DNA of 49,377 nt from Chryseobacterium gleum (lineage in GTDB: Bacteria; Bacteroidota; Bacteroidia; Flavobacteriales_D; Crocinitomicaceae), in NCBI GenBank assembly GCA_945888595.1, contig CAMDAO010000006.1, positions 1 through 49,377 of the forward strand, in the 5' to 3' direction. Both the position numbers and the translations under genes were made by a program. Below are positions 41,685 through 49,377 of this stretch, one piece after another. The notes below the pieces were generated by a model that made no database searches, was not told the origin of the DNA, and saw nothing but the letters and a program-made list of their open reading frames with translations. The first letter of the stretch is position 1; each line of letters opens with the position of its first letter.

Positions 41685-43153
41685 TTTTTGAAGTACGTAA
41701 TTAATTCATTTGCAGCAAGCTTACCACTAATTAAAGCAGGAGGTACACCTGGACCAGGAACAGTAAGTTGTCCCGCATAAATTAGATTTTTTAATTTTTT
41801 ATTATTGAGTTTAGGCTTTAAAATAGCCGTTTGACGCAAGGTATTGGCTAATCCGTAGGCATTTCCTTTATAACTATGATAATCTGCTTTGAAATCATTG
41901 ATGCAATACGATTTTTTATAAATAATATGCTCCTTGATAGGTTCTTCAACTTGCTTCTCTAAGCGGTCGATAATGATGTTGAAATATTTTTCTCGTATCT
42001 CATCAGTATCTTCCAATCCTGCCGCAATTGGTATTAAAATAAAAATATTTTCGCAATTTTCAGGAGCTACCGAAGGATCTGTTTTGGATGGAGCGCAAAC
42101 ATAAAAAAGAGGTTTCTCAGGCCACTTTGGATCAAAATAAATTTGCTCTGTATGCTTTTCGAGACTTTCGTCAAAAATGAGTGTGTGATGTTCTATACTG
42201 TGTATTTTTTTATCAAAACCTAAGAAAAATATGAGAGAAGAAGGTGCTAAGGTTCTTGTAGACCAATAGTCATCCGTATAATTTCGAAATGAATGAGGAA
42301 GTAAAGTTTCCATATGTTTATAATCTCCAGAGGCGATTACTGCGTCAAATTCATATGTTTCACCGTTAATTACTAATCCAGAAACGTTATTATCAGTAAG
42401 CAGAACGTTAGAAACTTCATGGTTCGTATGTATTTTAACGCCAAGTTCTATAGCCAGTTCTTCCATCGATTCAATGATTCTATACATGCCTTTTTCAGGA
42501 TACCAAGTTCCTAAAAGTAGTCCTGCATAATTCATTAAACTATAGAGTGCGGGCGTATTTTCTGGCGCTGAACCAAGAAATAAGACCGGGAAATCCATCA
42601 AATTTGTTAATCGTTCATCTTTAAAATATTTACGCACAAATTTTTTAAAGTTTGAAAATAAATGTAATTTGAAAACACCTTTTATGACTTCCCATTCAAA
42701 GAATTCAAATATTGACTTCCCGGGTTTTAGAATTAAATTAGTCATGCTCGAGTCATATTTGTATTTAGCATCGAGCATAAAAGCTTGAAATCGCTCACCT
42801 GCACCTTTTTCTATGTTTTCAAAAAATGCAATTAGATCTTTTTCTTCGGAAGGGATGTCCAATTTTTCAAATTCCTTAAAAACAATGGAAAAAGAGGGGT
42901 TTAATTTTGTTAGCGCGTAGTAATTTTCTCTTTCCTTTTTAAAATCATTAAAATATGCATCGAATACTTGGGGCATCCAATACCAACTTGGACCCATTTC
43001 AAAGGTAAATCCTTCCGCTGAAAATTTTCTATTTCTTCCCCCAACGGTTGAGTTTTTTTCAAATATGGTAACGTCGAATCCTTCTTTTGCTAGATAAGTA
43101 GCTGAAGATAGGCCTGAAAACCCACCTCCTATGATTGCTATTTTTTTAGTCAT
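41681..43153 (-). CDS. crtI: Phytoene desaturase
   Basis: A 490-residue FAD enzyme of the CrtI family that desaturates phytoene towards lycopene. It has an N-terminal FAD motif AIIGGGFSGLSSATYLAKEG, the VGGRNRKF loop, and the C-terminal carotenoid desaturase signature LIYAGQLTVPGPGVPPALIS. It overlaps the CarH gene by 8 bp and the DUF2141 gene by 4 bp, so all are cotranscribed. Confidence 0.94.
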   Translation of the reverse strand: MTKKIAIIGGGFSGLSSATYLAKEGFDVTIFEKNSTVGGRNRKFSAEGFTFEMGPSWYWMPQVFDAYFNDFKKERENYYALTKLNPSFSIVFKEFEKLDIPSEEKDLIAFFENIEKGAGERFQAFMLDAKYKYDSSMTNLILKPGKSIFEFFEWEVIKGVFKLHLFSNFKKFVRKYFKDERLTNLMDFPVLFLGSAPENTPALYSLMNYAGLLLGTWYPEKGMYRIIESMEELAIELGVKIHTNHEVSNVLLTDNNVSGLVINGETYEFDAVIASGDYKHMETLLPHSFRNYTDDYWSTRTLAPSSLIFFLGFDKKIHSIEHHTLIFDESLEKHTEQIYFDPKWPEKPLFYVCAPSKTDPSVAPENCENIFILIPIAAGLEDTDEIREKYFNIIIDRLEKQVEEPIKEHIIYKKSYCINDFKADYHSYKGNAYGLANTLRQTAILKPKLNNKKLKNLIYAGQLTVPGPGVPPALISGKLAANELITYFKK

Positions 43154-44045
43154 TTTTTATACTATTAACGAGGTCTTTGATACTGTCTATCGATGATACA
43201 AGAGTTTGATTCGGAATTGATTCGAAGATTTCTTTGTCCGGAAAATATCCCGCCCAGTAAAAATCAGTTTCCTTACAATTATCACCCAATTTTTTGAAAA
43301 TATTAGTAAGTTCTTTGATACCATACGAATAGAAAATAAAGCCAAATGCATGTTTAATTTTAAATTCATTGATATACTCTATGAGATTACTCATTGGAAC
43401 TTGCTGTCCAAAATAAATTGTCTTGATCTGAAAACTTTTAAAAATGTAATTAGCCAAAAGAAGTCCAATTTCATGTGTTTCATGTTCAGGCAAAAATAAA
43501 ACGATTTCTTTTGAATTTTCTTCATTATCAGGTAATGCATTTATGGATGAAATGATTTTTTGACGAATAATGTTTGAAATAAAATGCTCCTGAAGTGGAG
43601 ATAAATCATCTTTACGCCACATGAGCCCAATTCTATTCAATAAGGGATGCGTGATGAGTGTATATATTTGATACGTATCAAATGCAGTTTCTAACTTTGT
43701 AAATTCTGCATTCAATGCGTTTTCATCAAATTTTAAACCGGCCATTAATAGATTATTTATGGCCAATTCAATAGCAGAATCTGAAAGAACATTTTTTTTC
43801 TCAATTTCCTCAAGCTGAGTATTTAATTCAGTTGCCGTTAGGGTAGCAATTTTGGAAATTTTCATTCCATGTTTGAGAAGTACTGAAGTCGCTAATATCT
43901 TTTTTAAATCATCTCCATTGTACAATCGAATACCGGTTTCCGTTCTGGATGGATGCAATAATTCATAGCGTTGTTCCCATATTCGAATCGTATGAGCTTT
44001 TGTTCCAGATAAATTCTCTAACTCTTTTATTGAATATGTTCTCAC
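43146..44045 (-). CDS. carH: CarH/LitR-type MerR regulator with B12-binding domain
   Basis: A 299-residue repressor. Residues 1-70 are a MerR DNA-binding domain (YSIKELENLSGTKAHTIRIW). Residues 90-170 form a helical B12-capping domain and 180-299 a cobalamin-binding Rossmann domain. It has the motifs that define adenosylcobalamin photoreceptors: W143 then nine residues then E153-H154 (WRKDDLSPLQEH), and ExHxxG at 189-194 (ETHEIG), whose His191 would be the lower ligand. In CarH, AdoB12 holds a DNA-bound tetramer in the dark, and light breaks it. Expected target is this crt operon. The GTG start overlaps the lycopene cyclase stop (GTGA). Binding of B12 is inferred from motifs. Confidence 0.88.
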   Translation of the reverse strand: MRTYSIKELENLSGTKAHTIRIWEQRYELLHPSRTETGIRLYNGDDLKKILATSVLLKHGMKISKIATLTATELNTQLEEIEKKNVLSDSAIELAINNLLMAGLKFDENALNAEFTKLETAFDTYQIYTLITHPLLNRIGLMWRKDDLSPLQEHFISNIIRQKIISSINALPDNEENSKEIVLFLPEHETHEIGLLLANYIFKSFQIKTIYFGQQVPMSNLIEYINEFKIKHAFGFIFYSYGIKELTNIFKKLGDNCKETDFYWAGYFPDKEIFESIPNQTLVSSIDSIKDLVNSIKND

Positions 44046-44375
44046 TTTCTTGCTTTTTTAAGTGTATGGAAATGATTTGTGAAAAAACAAATCAAGAGTA
44101 AAAGTAACAGGTTGTAAATCGTTTCTTCCAGGGGAATAGTCCCGATTCTAGGTCCGAAAATAGGGTCGTTATTATACCACCCAACTATATATTGCTTGTT
44201 AAATCCCCACATGCCATTTTGTGTAAAAAAAAACATCCCACGTAATAAATAAACAAGCAGTGATGATAATCGCAAAAAAAAGAGATTTAAAACATTTAGA
44301 AAAGGCTACTTTTTTATCAAAAGAACAAAACAGTGTGCCATTCGTAAAAAGATTAATATACAGGTATAAACTCAT
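44042..44375 (-). pseudogene. Lycopene cyclase domain protein (CrtYc/Yd-like), frameshifted at T9
   Basis: Two overlapping frames together encode one lycopene cyclase domain. The first frame starts at the ATGA overlap with crtZ (MSLYLYINLFTNGTLF) and runs to WDVFF. The second continues TQNGMWGFNKQYIVGWY and includes the catalytic-type motif TIPLEETIYNLL, then ends in KKARK. The switch lies in a run of nine T on the minus strand (A9 on the plus strand, 44225-44233); eight T would restore an open frame of 110 codons. As read, translation stops soon after the run at WHVGI. Even repaired it is one domain, half of the usual fused flavobacterial cyclase. It could be a pseudogene, a sequencing error, or a slippage switch. 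Confidence 0.8.
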
Positions 44376-44830
44376 TTTTGTTTTTCGCTCAGTGCTTTTT
44401 TGTAGTAGTAAATAGGTACGAAGAGCATCCCGAAACATTTACCATCTTCTTTGTGTATGTTTTTATGATGTATTTTGTGTGCGTATCGAATCGCTTTAAA
44501 ATAAGGATGATTCGTTCTCGTTAATCGTTTAATACGCTGATGAATTAAAATTTCATGCACCACCACATAGGTAAGGCCATACATTAAAATCCCAAAACCT
44601 ATAAACGCAGATATTAAGTTGTCATTCATAAAACCCAGCATAATGCATAGCCAGCTTGGAATGGCGAAAATCAAGAAAAAAAAGTCGTTTTTTTCAAATG
44701 TATTGTTGTGCGGATGGTGGTGGTCTTTGTGTAAGAACCAGGCAAAACCATGCATTACATATTTGTGAGTTAGCCAAGAAACCCCTTCCATGCCTATGAA
44801 AGTTGCTAAAAGTGTTAAAACATAGATCAT
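44372..44830 (-). CDS. crtZ: Beta-carotene hydroxylase
   Basis: A 152-residue di-iron membrane hydroxylase that adds 3-hydroxyl groups to beta-ionone rings, making zeaxanthin from beta-carotene. The His-box motifs are THKYVMHGFAWFLHKDHHHP, HEILIHQRIKR and HKIHHKNIH. Three or four membrane helices are evident. Since it needs cyclised substrate, it depends on the lycopene cyclase encoded just after it, which is frameshifted. The stop overlaps that gene by ATGA. Confidence 0.93.
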   Translation of the reverse strand: MIYVLTLLATFIGMEGVSWLTHKYVMHGFAWFLHKDHHHPHNNTFEKNDFFFLIFAIPSWLCIMLGFMNDNLISAFIGFGILMYGLTYVVVHEILIHQRIKRLTRTNHPYFKAIRYAHKIHHKNIHKEDGKCFGMLFVPIYYYKKALSEKQK

Positions 44831-44944
44831 CTTTTTTCTGTTTAATTTTTTGATATTTTAATTTAAAGTATTTGTCAAGATTTCATATTGTGAAGTTACT
44901 ATTTTAAATCTTTTCACGTCTTTTAAATACATTTTTTATATTTC

Positions 44945-45781
44945 TTAAAGCCTGTTAAATGAGTGTTGAACATATCCTTTAAAAATCAGGCCAAATTTTA
45001 TTGCATTCGGAATTCTCACCCTTCCTTCTAAAAGGTCTTCAGCATCTAATTTCTTTATTTTTTTAAATAAACCTTTGTAAAAAATGAATGCAATGTAAAC
45101 ACCTAATCTCGTTTTAACAGGTAGTAATTTAATTCCTTCAAAACCAAGATTAAAATCGATTTCAATGTCTTTTTCTATTTCACTTTTTACAGTATTGTTA
45201 AAATTAGCGATATCTATTTCAGGAAAATACGTTCTGCCCAATGTGGAGTAGTCATCTTTTAAATCTCTAAGGAAATTTACTTTCTGAAAAGCGCTTCCTA
45301 ATTTCATCGCAAAGGGTTTAAGTTGCGCATATTTTTCTTGGTCTCCTTGCAGAAATACAATTAAACACATTAATCCAACCACTTCTGCGCTGCCTAAAAT
45401 ATATCGATCGTATGTTTCTTTGTCATAGTCTAACGGATCCAAATCCATTTCCATGGAAATCAGAAATTGTTCAATTAATTCTGTTGGAATTTTATATGAA
45501 TTTACTACAAGTTGAAAAGCATGCAGAATAGGGTTGGTGCTAATTTTGTTTTCAATGGAATGGTAGACATCCACTTTTAGTTTTTCTAACATTTCCTTTT
45601 GAGGAAATCCATGAAATGAATCTACGATTTCGTCAGCCAATCTGACAAAGCCATATATTCCGTAAATAGAATTTCTAATTTCTGAATCTAATAATTTAAT
45701 TCCTAATGAAAAAGACGTACTATATTTTTGAGTAGTTTGTTTCGAAATTTTTATAGAAAGTTCGTCGTAAATTGTTTTCAT
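44945..45781 (-). CDS. crtB: Phytoene synthase
   Basis: A 278-residue squalene/phytoene synthase that condenses two geranylgeranyl diphosphates into phytoene. The two Asp-rich metal sites are present: VRLADEIVDSF (D50, D54) and NFLRDLKDDYSTLGRTYFP (D173, D177). It is the first gene of the crt operon and is preceded by a -7 box and a perfect inverted repeat. Confidence 0.93.
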   Translation of the reverse strand: MKTIYDELSIKISKQTTQKYSTSFSLGIKLLDSEIRNSIYGIYGFVRLADEIVDSFHGFPQKEMLEKLKVDVYHSIENKISTNPILHAFQLVVNSYKIPTELIEQFLISMEMDLDPLDYDKETYDRYILGSAEVVGLMCLIVFLQGDQEKYAQLKPFAMKLGSAFQKVNFLRDLKDDYSTLGRTYFPEIDIANFNNTVKSEIEKDIEIDFNLGFEGIKLLPVKTRLGVYIAFIFYKGLFKKIKKLDAEDLLEGRVRIPNAIKFGLIFKGYVQHSFNRL

Positions 45782-45807
45782 TTGTGTCTTATTTCATAAT
45801 TATCTCT

Positions 45808-45815
45808 CAAATATA
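45808..45815 (-). promoter_or_regulatory. -7 box of the crt operon
   Basis: The minus strand reads TATATTTG, full consensus, 27 bases upstream of the crtB ATG. No TTG exists at the -33 distance; that region falls in the spacer of the inverted repeat at 45820-45857. Confidence 0.55.
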
Positions 45816-45819
45816 AATC

Positions 45820-45857
45820 ATTTTGTTTAATCTTTTACTTTTTATATTAAACAAAAT
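45820..45857 (-). promoter_or_regulatory. Inverted-repeat operator candidate for CarH
   Basis: A perfect 12-bp inverted repeat ATTTTGTTTAAT (45820-45831) and ATTAAACAAAAT (45846-45857) has a 14-bp spacer. Its near arm lies four bases from the crtB -7 box, so a bound tetramer would cover the -33 region and block transcription. A MerR-type repressor encoded in the operon is the obvious candidate. The divergent gene at 46016 starts 159 bp away and could share it. Confidence 0.6.
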
Positions 45858-45952
45858 TATTTTTTATTGAAAGATTTATTTTTTAGTACTTCGTTTTTCA
45901 TATTTCTGATTGATAAATTGCGGTTAATAGTTAAAAGTTGATTAATAGTGTT

Positions 45953-45960
45953 TAATTTTG
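45953..45960 (+). promoter_or_regulatory. -7 box of the saccharopine dehydrogenase family gene
   Basis: TAATTTTG, full match to TAnnTTTG, is 55 bp upstream of the ATG at 46016. Confidence 0.45.
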
Positions 45961-46015
45961 GATATAATTTAAGAGAGAAAGTAAAGTTAGTAGTTGAAAA
46001 ATTAATAATACGAAA

Positions 46016-47167
46016 ATGAGCAGAATAATAGTTTTAGGAGCAGGAATGGTAGGGAGTGCAATGGCGATAGATTTATCTAAAAAACACCATGTTACTTTAA
46101 CCGATTTGAGCATTTCACGTTTGAATCATGTGAGTGAGAAATGCAAGGCGCTAAGTACTTTGCAAGTAGATGTTTCTGATACTACTAAGTTGCAAGCGAT
46201 ATTAGTTGATTTTGATATGGTTGTCTGTGCTGTGCCAGGCTTTTTAGGTTTTGAAACATTAAAGCAAATTATTCAAGCAGGTAAAAATGTGGTGGATATT
46301 TCATTCTTTCCCGAAGATGCGCTTGAGCTCGATAAATTAGCCAAAGAAAAAGGTGTGACAGCAATTGTTGATTGCGGAGTAGCGCCAGGAATGGATAATA
46401 TAATTCTAGGTCAATACAATGAAAAATTAAAACTGACTGATTTTGAATGTTTAGTGGGAGGTTTACCAAAAGTAAAAAAATGGCCTTTCTCCTACAAAGC
46501 TCCTTTTTCTCCAATTGATGTAATTGAGGAATATACGCGTCCAGCGCGCTATGTCGAAAATGGAAATATGATTGTGCGAGAGCCTTTGACAGATTGCGAA
46601 TTTGTTGAATTTGATAAAGTGGGGACACTTGAATCGTTTAATTCAGATGGTTTGCGATCGATTATTTTTACGATGCCGCATATCAAAAACATGAAAGAGA
46701 AAACACTTCGTTATCCTGGTCATGTTGAATATGTTCGTGTGTTGAAAGAAAGCGGATTTTTCAGTACCAAGCCAATAAATTTTAATGGAGTAGAAATTTC
46801 TCCTCTTGATTTCACCAGTAAAATTCTGTTTAATGAATGGAAATTAGGCGAAACAGAAGAAGAAATGACCGTGATGCGTGTGACTGTAAAAGGGGAGAAT
46901 ACGCAAGGTGAAACGGAGGAAGTTGTGTACAATTTGCACGATGAATATGATCCTGAAACACAAACTTCTTCCATGGCTAGAACGACAGGTTATTCTGCTA
47001 CAGCGGTTGTAAACATGTTTTTAGAAGGTTTTTTCACTGAAAAAGGAGTTTTTCCACCTGAACTTATTGGAAAAAATGATGAATGCTTCGAATTTATTCT
47101 AAGCTATTTAAGAGAGAGAAAAGTACATTACGTGAAAACGAGAAAAGTGAATGGTATTCTTCAATAA
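46016..47167 (+). CDS. Saccharopine dehydrogenase family protein
   Basis: A 383-residue NAD(P)-dependent enzyme of the saccharopine dehydrogenase/LYS9-like family. The N-terminal Rossmann motif IIVLGAGMVGSAMAIDL is followed by VDVSDTTKLQAILVDFDMVV and the substrate-region signature IVDCGVAPGMDNIILG and PFSYKAPFSPIDVIEEY. Relatives act on lysine-derived or polyamine intermediates (saccharopine reductase, carboxynorspermidine dehydrogenase, lysine 6-dehydrogenase); the exact one cannot be read. It is transcribed divergently from crtB. Confidence 0.85.
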   Translation: MSRIIVLGAGMVGSAMAIDLSKKHHVTLTDLSISRLNHVSEKCKALSTLQVDVSDTTKLQAILVDFDMVVCAVPGFLGFETLKQIIQAGKNVVDISFFPEDALELDKLAKEKGVTAIVDCGVAPGMDNIILGQYNEKLKLTDFECLVGGLPKVKKWPFSYKAPFSPIDVIEEYTRPARYVENGNMIVREPLTDCEFVEFDKVGTLESFNSDGLRSIIFTMPHIKNMKEKTLRYPGHVEYVRVLKESGFFSTKPINFNGVEISPLDFTSKILFNEWKLGETEEEMTVMRVTVKGENTQGETEEVVYNLHDEYDPETQTSSMARTTGYSATAVVNMFLEGFFTEKGVFPPELIGKNDECFEFILSYLRERKVHYVKTRKVNGILQ

Positions 47168-47351
47168 AATGAAGGTGAAGAGTTAGAAATAGTGCTTTGC
47201 AAGTAGAGAATAATTTAGGATTTTGACTTTCGTTGAAAATGCAGGTGCGATCAATTCAGACATTTTACCCCAACTCATCAAAACCCACACCGATTTTGGG
47301 AAGTTTAATTTTTTAAAGGTTATTACTTTCACAAAGGCGAAAGAATAGTTA

Positions 47352-47359
47352 TATATTTG
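47352..47359 (+). promoter_or_regulatory. -7 box of the DUF4468 gene
   Basis: TATATTTG, full consensus, lies 22 bp upstream of the ATG at 47382, which supports that start over TTG at 47373. Confidence 0.45.
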
Positions 47360-47381
47360 TAAAAATTAAAATTTGTACATT

Positions 47382-47942
47382 ATGTTTAAAGTATTTTTAT
47401 TTTTATTGGTTTTTACGTCCTATAGTTTTTCACAGAAATTAGAGGTTACACCTAATGGATTAAGAGACCAAAATAATCTTGGTAACTCATTTGTTGTTAT
47501 TTTAGATTCAGCTAAAAAATCTAATGAGTTGTATCAAAATGCAATCAATTACATTAAAATAAACTATAAGAATCCAAACGAAGTAATTAAAACAACGATT
47601 GAAAATTCTTATTTAAAATTTGAAACGTTTTCATCTTCTTTTATTACTTATAATAATTCCGGGGCTAAAGTTCCAATTAATGCAAAATTTACTACTGAAT
47701 TAAAATTTCAGGATGGAAAAATTCGTTTTGAAATTATTGAATTAGATATGACAGGAGCGGGCGCAAATTCATCTTATCAAGTTTTGTTTTCAGGTGGTTT
47801 AATGAGTGGATACATTATTTATAAAAATAATGGAACTTTATTTAAAGAGGATGCAAAAGTTGATGTAGAAAATTATTTCAATACTTTTTTAACGAATTTG
47901 ATAAATGGAATTAAAACACCAAATTCAAATGGAGGTTGGTAA
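47382..47942 (+). CDS. Exported DUF4468-like protein
   Basis: A 186-residue protein with signal peptide MFKVFLFLLVFTSYSFSQ and a beta-rich domain (VILDSAKKSNELYQNAINYI, PINAKFTTELKFQDGKIRFE) resembling DUF4468, whose members share a TBP-like fold and are found in Bacteroidota. Function unknown. It is a single-gene unit with its own promoter and terminator. Confidence 0.72.
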   Translation: MFKVFLFLLVFTSYSFSQKLEVTPNGLRDQNNLGNSFVVILDSAKKSNELYQNAINYIKINYKNPNEVIKTTIENSYLKFETFSSSFITYNNSGAKVPINAKFTTELKFQDGKIRFEIIELDMTGAGANSSYQVLFSGGLMSGYIIYKNNGTLFKEDAKVDVENYFNTFLTNLINGIKTPNSNGGW

Positions 47943-47961
47943 AAAATAACTTAAAAGTTTA

Positions 47962-47992
47962 AACGTCCAATTTAATAGTTGGGCGTTTTTTT
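47962..47992 (+). terminator. Intrinsic terminator after the DUF4468 gene
   Basis: AACGTCCAA (47962-47970) pairs with TTGGGCGTT (47979-47987) with one G-U pair, 8-nt loop and a run of seven T. Confidence 0.85.
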
Positions 47993-48026
47993 ATGCTTTT
48001 TAATTTTTATCGGCAACAATATCGCT

Positions 48027-48067
48027 AAAAAAAAGCTATCCAATTAATAATTAACTGAATAGCTTTT
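48027..48067 (-). terminator. Intrinsic terminator of the tRNA-Leu gene
   Basis: AAAAGCTAT (48031-48039) and ATAGCTTTT (48059-48067) form a stem, with an A-run on the plus strand that becomes a U-tract on the minus-strand transcript. It lies 8 bp past the tRNA 3' end. Confidence 0.75.
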
Positions 48068-48074
48068 GTAAAAG

Positions 48075-48157
48075 TGCGCACGACTGGACTCGAACCAGCA
48101 CACCACTGAAGGCACCAGCCCCTCAAGCTGGCATGTCTACCGTTTCACCACGTGCGC
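48075..48157 (-). tRNA. tRNA-Leu (anticodon GAG)
   Basis: An 83-nt class II tRNA. The acceptor stem pairs GCGCACG with CGTGCGC, discriminator A at 48075; CCA is not encoded. The anticodon stem CCAGC/GCTGG encloses a loop TTGAGGG, giving anticodon GAG, which reads CUC and CUU. The long variable arm (TGCCTTCAGTGGTGT) and D-arm TGGTGAAACGGTAGACA are typical of tRNA-Leu, and the T-arm GGTTCGAGTCC is canonical. Confidence 0.95.
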
Positions 48158-48275
48158 AGTTGTGCAAAGGTAGTTATTTATAGTTTCATTTGAGTCAACG
48201 AAACACTTTGAAAATATTTTTATTTTGAAACCCGAAAATCAGTGAATGATGAAAGTATGTGATATAGAAAACGAA

Positions 48276-49280
48276 TTAATCACACACGCGCCCGAGGTGT
48301 TTTTTGTTTTTAAATTTCAGTTCTAAGGTATCCATTTCACGCATAATTTCTGAAGAAAGCTTGCTATTTAATAATTTCGTGAGATCGGGTTGGCCGGCAT
48401 CCACCCAAGCGGTGTACCAAATAGATCCAACGGCAATAATGGCATAGCGCACTCTTCTCTCCACCATGCCGTTCATGCGCTTGTTATACTCTTGACTAAA
48501 GTCAAACGAATAAACTTGAGACGTGATGTTTCCTCTGGTTTCATAACTGTATTTTTTGTCGGTTGGAAAATCTGCGGTTACTTCTTTTTCAAGCCTAAAA
48601 ACTGAATCTAGCGCAATGTGCGAGCCTTTTACTGCTTCCCACGAAAAATCGATAACACTGGGAACATATTGACATTTTCCAATAAAATAGTCATACTTTT
48701 CTGCATTCAATTCTACTAAGCGACTTTCCCACAAACCATGAATCCCTTTTTGCCCGGTCAGCTGTCCGTTGTAATTTTCAGTGGTATGCAAAGGAACATG
48801 CGCGTCAGCAATATAGTGCCCAATTTCTGCCGAATATTTTAAAATAAGGTCAATATTGTTGGTTTCAAATGCTTTTTGTAGTCGATATTTCATGGTTTGA
48901 ATGTGCCATGGAACAATACCATACGTTTGCAATGTGTCTTCTGAAAATTTAAGTACCGCCTCTTTCCAATGCCGCGGAACGACAGTAAATGGGTCAATAC
49001 TGTCGGAGGTATAATGGTCAATATCAATATAATGACATTGAGCTTCACCATCCATTGCATATCTGCGTTTATCAGGATCCACCGCATGATCGGTTAAAAA
49101 TTCAATGTGCTCTTTGTAAAAAGCAAACATTTCTGGAGGTAAGGTAAAAACTGCAATTCGATTGATACGTTTATGTCCAAAAAAGCCCCATTTCTTACCG
49201 TTTCTGCTTTCATAATTACCAAATGAAAAGAGAAAAGGAATCAATATTGAAAGTATGATTTTATAGGTAGGTAATTTCAT
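48276..49280 (-). CDS. Exported zinc-dependent phospholipase C / S1-P1 nuclease-like protein
   Basis: A 334-residue protein with a signal peptide (MKLPTYKIILSILIPFLFSF). The zinc-ligand pattern of the phospholipase C / P1 nuclease fold is visible: WGFFGHKRINRIAVF near the mature N terminus, LTDHAVDPDKRRYA, CHYIDIDHY, then IGHYIADAHVPLHTTENYNG and GIHGLWESR. It would act outside the cytoplasm on phosphodiesters; lipid or nucleic acid cannot be decided. The 5' leader contains a (CAA)16 tract. Confidence 0.85.
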   Translation of the reverse strand: MKLPTYKIILSILIPFLFSFGNYESRNGKKWGFFGHKRINRIAVFTLPPEMFAFYKEHIEFLTDHAVDPDKRRYAMDGEAQCHYIDIDHYTSDSIDPFTVVPRHWKEAVLKFSEDTLQTYGIVPWHIQTMKYRLQKAFETNNIDLILKYSAEIGHYIADAHVPLHTTENYNGQLTGQKGIHGLWESRLVELNAEKYDYFIGKCQYVPSVIDFSWEAVKGSHIALDSVFRLEKEVTADFPTDKKYSYETRGNITSQVYSFDFSQEYNKRMNGMVERRVRYAIIAVGSIWYTAWVDAGQPDLTKLLNSKLSSEIMREMDTLELKFKNKKHLGRVCD

Positions 49281-49295
49281 TTTTTGATTTTTAGT

Positions 49296-49344
<49 letters not shown>

Positions 49345-49377
49345 GATTATTGTTTTTTTTTGTTGTAGGTTTAAGGC

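Overview
The window is a contiguous chromosomal stretch of a low-GC member of the Bacteroidota, most likely a flavobacterium in the broad sense and possibly close to Crocinitomicaceae. Lineage marks seen in the sequence are a fused LpxC/FabZ, a DUF4290 protein beside murA, a type IX secretion (T9SS) sorting domain on a secreted protein, promoters with the Bacteroidota -7 box TAnnTTTG, and almost no Shine-Dalgarno sequences. No prophage, insertion sequence, integrase, rRNA or CRISPR array was seen.

Region 1 (1-8743) is the most unusual part. A LytTR-type regulator with a degenerate, apparently non-phosphorylatable receiver precedes a three-gene unit: a PqqD-like small protein, an ATP-grasp ligase and a fold-III PLP decarboxylase-like enzyme. 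An intrinsic terminator closes that unit. A second unit follows, with a urea-transporter-like channel fused to an M23 metallopeptidase, a TPR plus beta-barrel outer-membrane protein, and two tandem exported TPR paralogues. A pair of direct repeats with a 21-bp period lies just upstream of the PqqD gene and could be the LytTR operator. I propose the block as an uncharacterised peptide or amino-acid-derived modification system with envelope components.

Region 2 (8754-12033) carries menaquinone genes: a DHNA-CoA thioesterase candidate, isochorismate synthase and menD. Region 3 (12084-24449, almost all minus strand) carries a Ppx/GppA phosphatase, an ABC-2 exporter pair, an RlmD-like rRNA methyltransferase lacking its Fe-S cysteines, an Rrf2 regulator, the lipid A genes lpxD-lpxC/fabZ-lpxA, thioredoxin, and a four-gene operon starting with a TerC-like membrane protein. 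Region 4 (24701-39905) is mostly housekeeping: purL, DUF4290, murA (with Asp in place of the active-site Cys), a TlpA-like protein, a secreted protein usually misnamed asparagine synthetase B, dnaB, mnmD, mtaB, a T9SS-exported BNR-repeat protein, cdd, and pyruvate dehydrogenase E1 alpha and E2.

Region 5 (40281-49280) begins with a split YeeE/YedE sulfur transporter. A compact carotenoid operon on the minus strand follows: crtB, crtZ, a frameshifted half-length lycopene cyclase, a CarH-type B12-binding MerR regulator, crtI and a DUF2141 protein. A perfect 12-bp inverted repeat sits at the crtB promoter. The regulator keeps the W-x9-EH and ExHxxG motifs of the adenosylcobalamin photoreceptor CarH, so light control of pigment synthesis is likely. 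The window ends with a saccharopine dehydrogenase family gene, a DUF4468 protein, tRNA-Leu(GAG), and a zinc-dependent phospholipase C/S1-P1 nuclease-like protein whose 5' leader carries a (CAA)16 microsatellite.

A family of intergenic repeats sharing AGATCGCTTCGCTTTTAGAC-like and GTCTAAAAATCTA cores recurs at six or so places.
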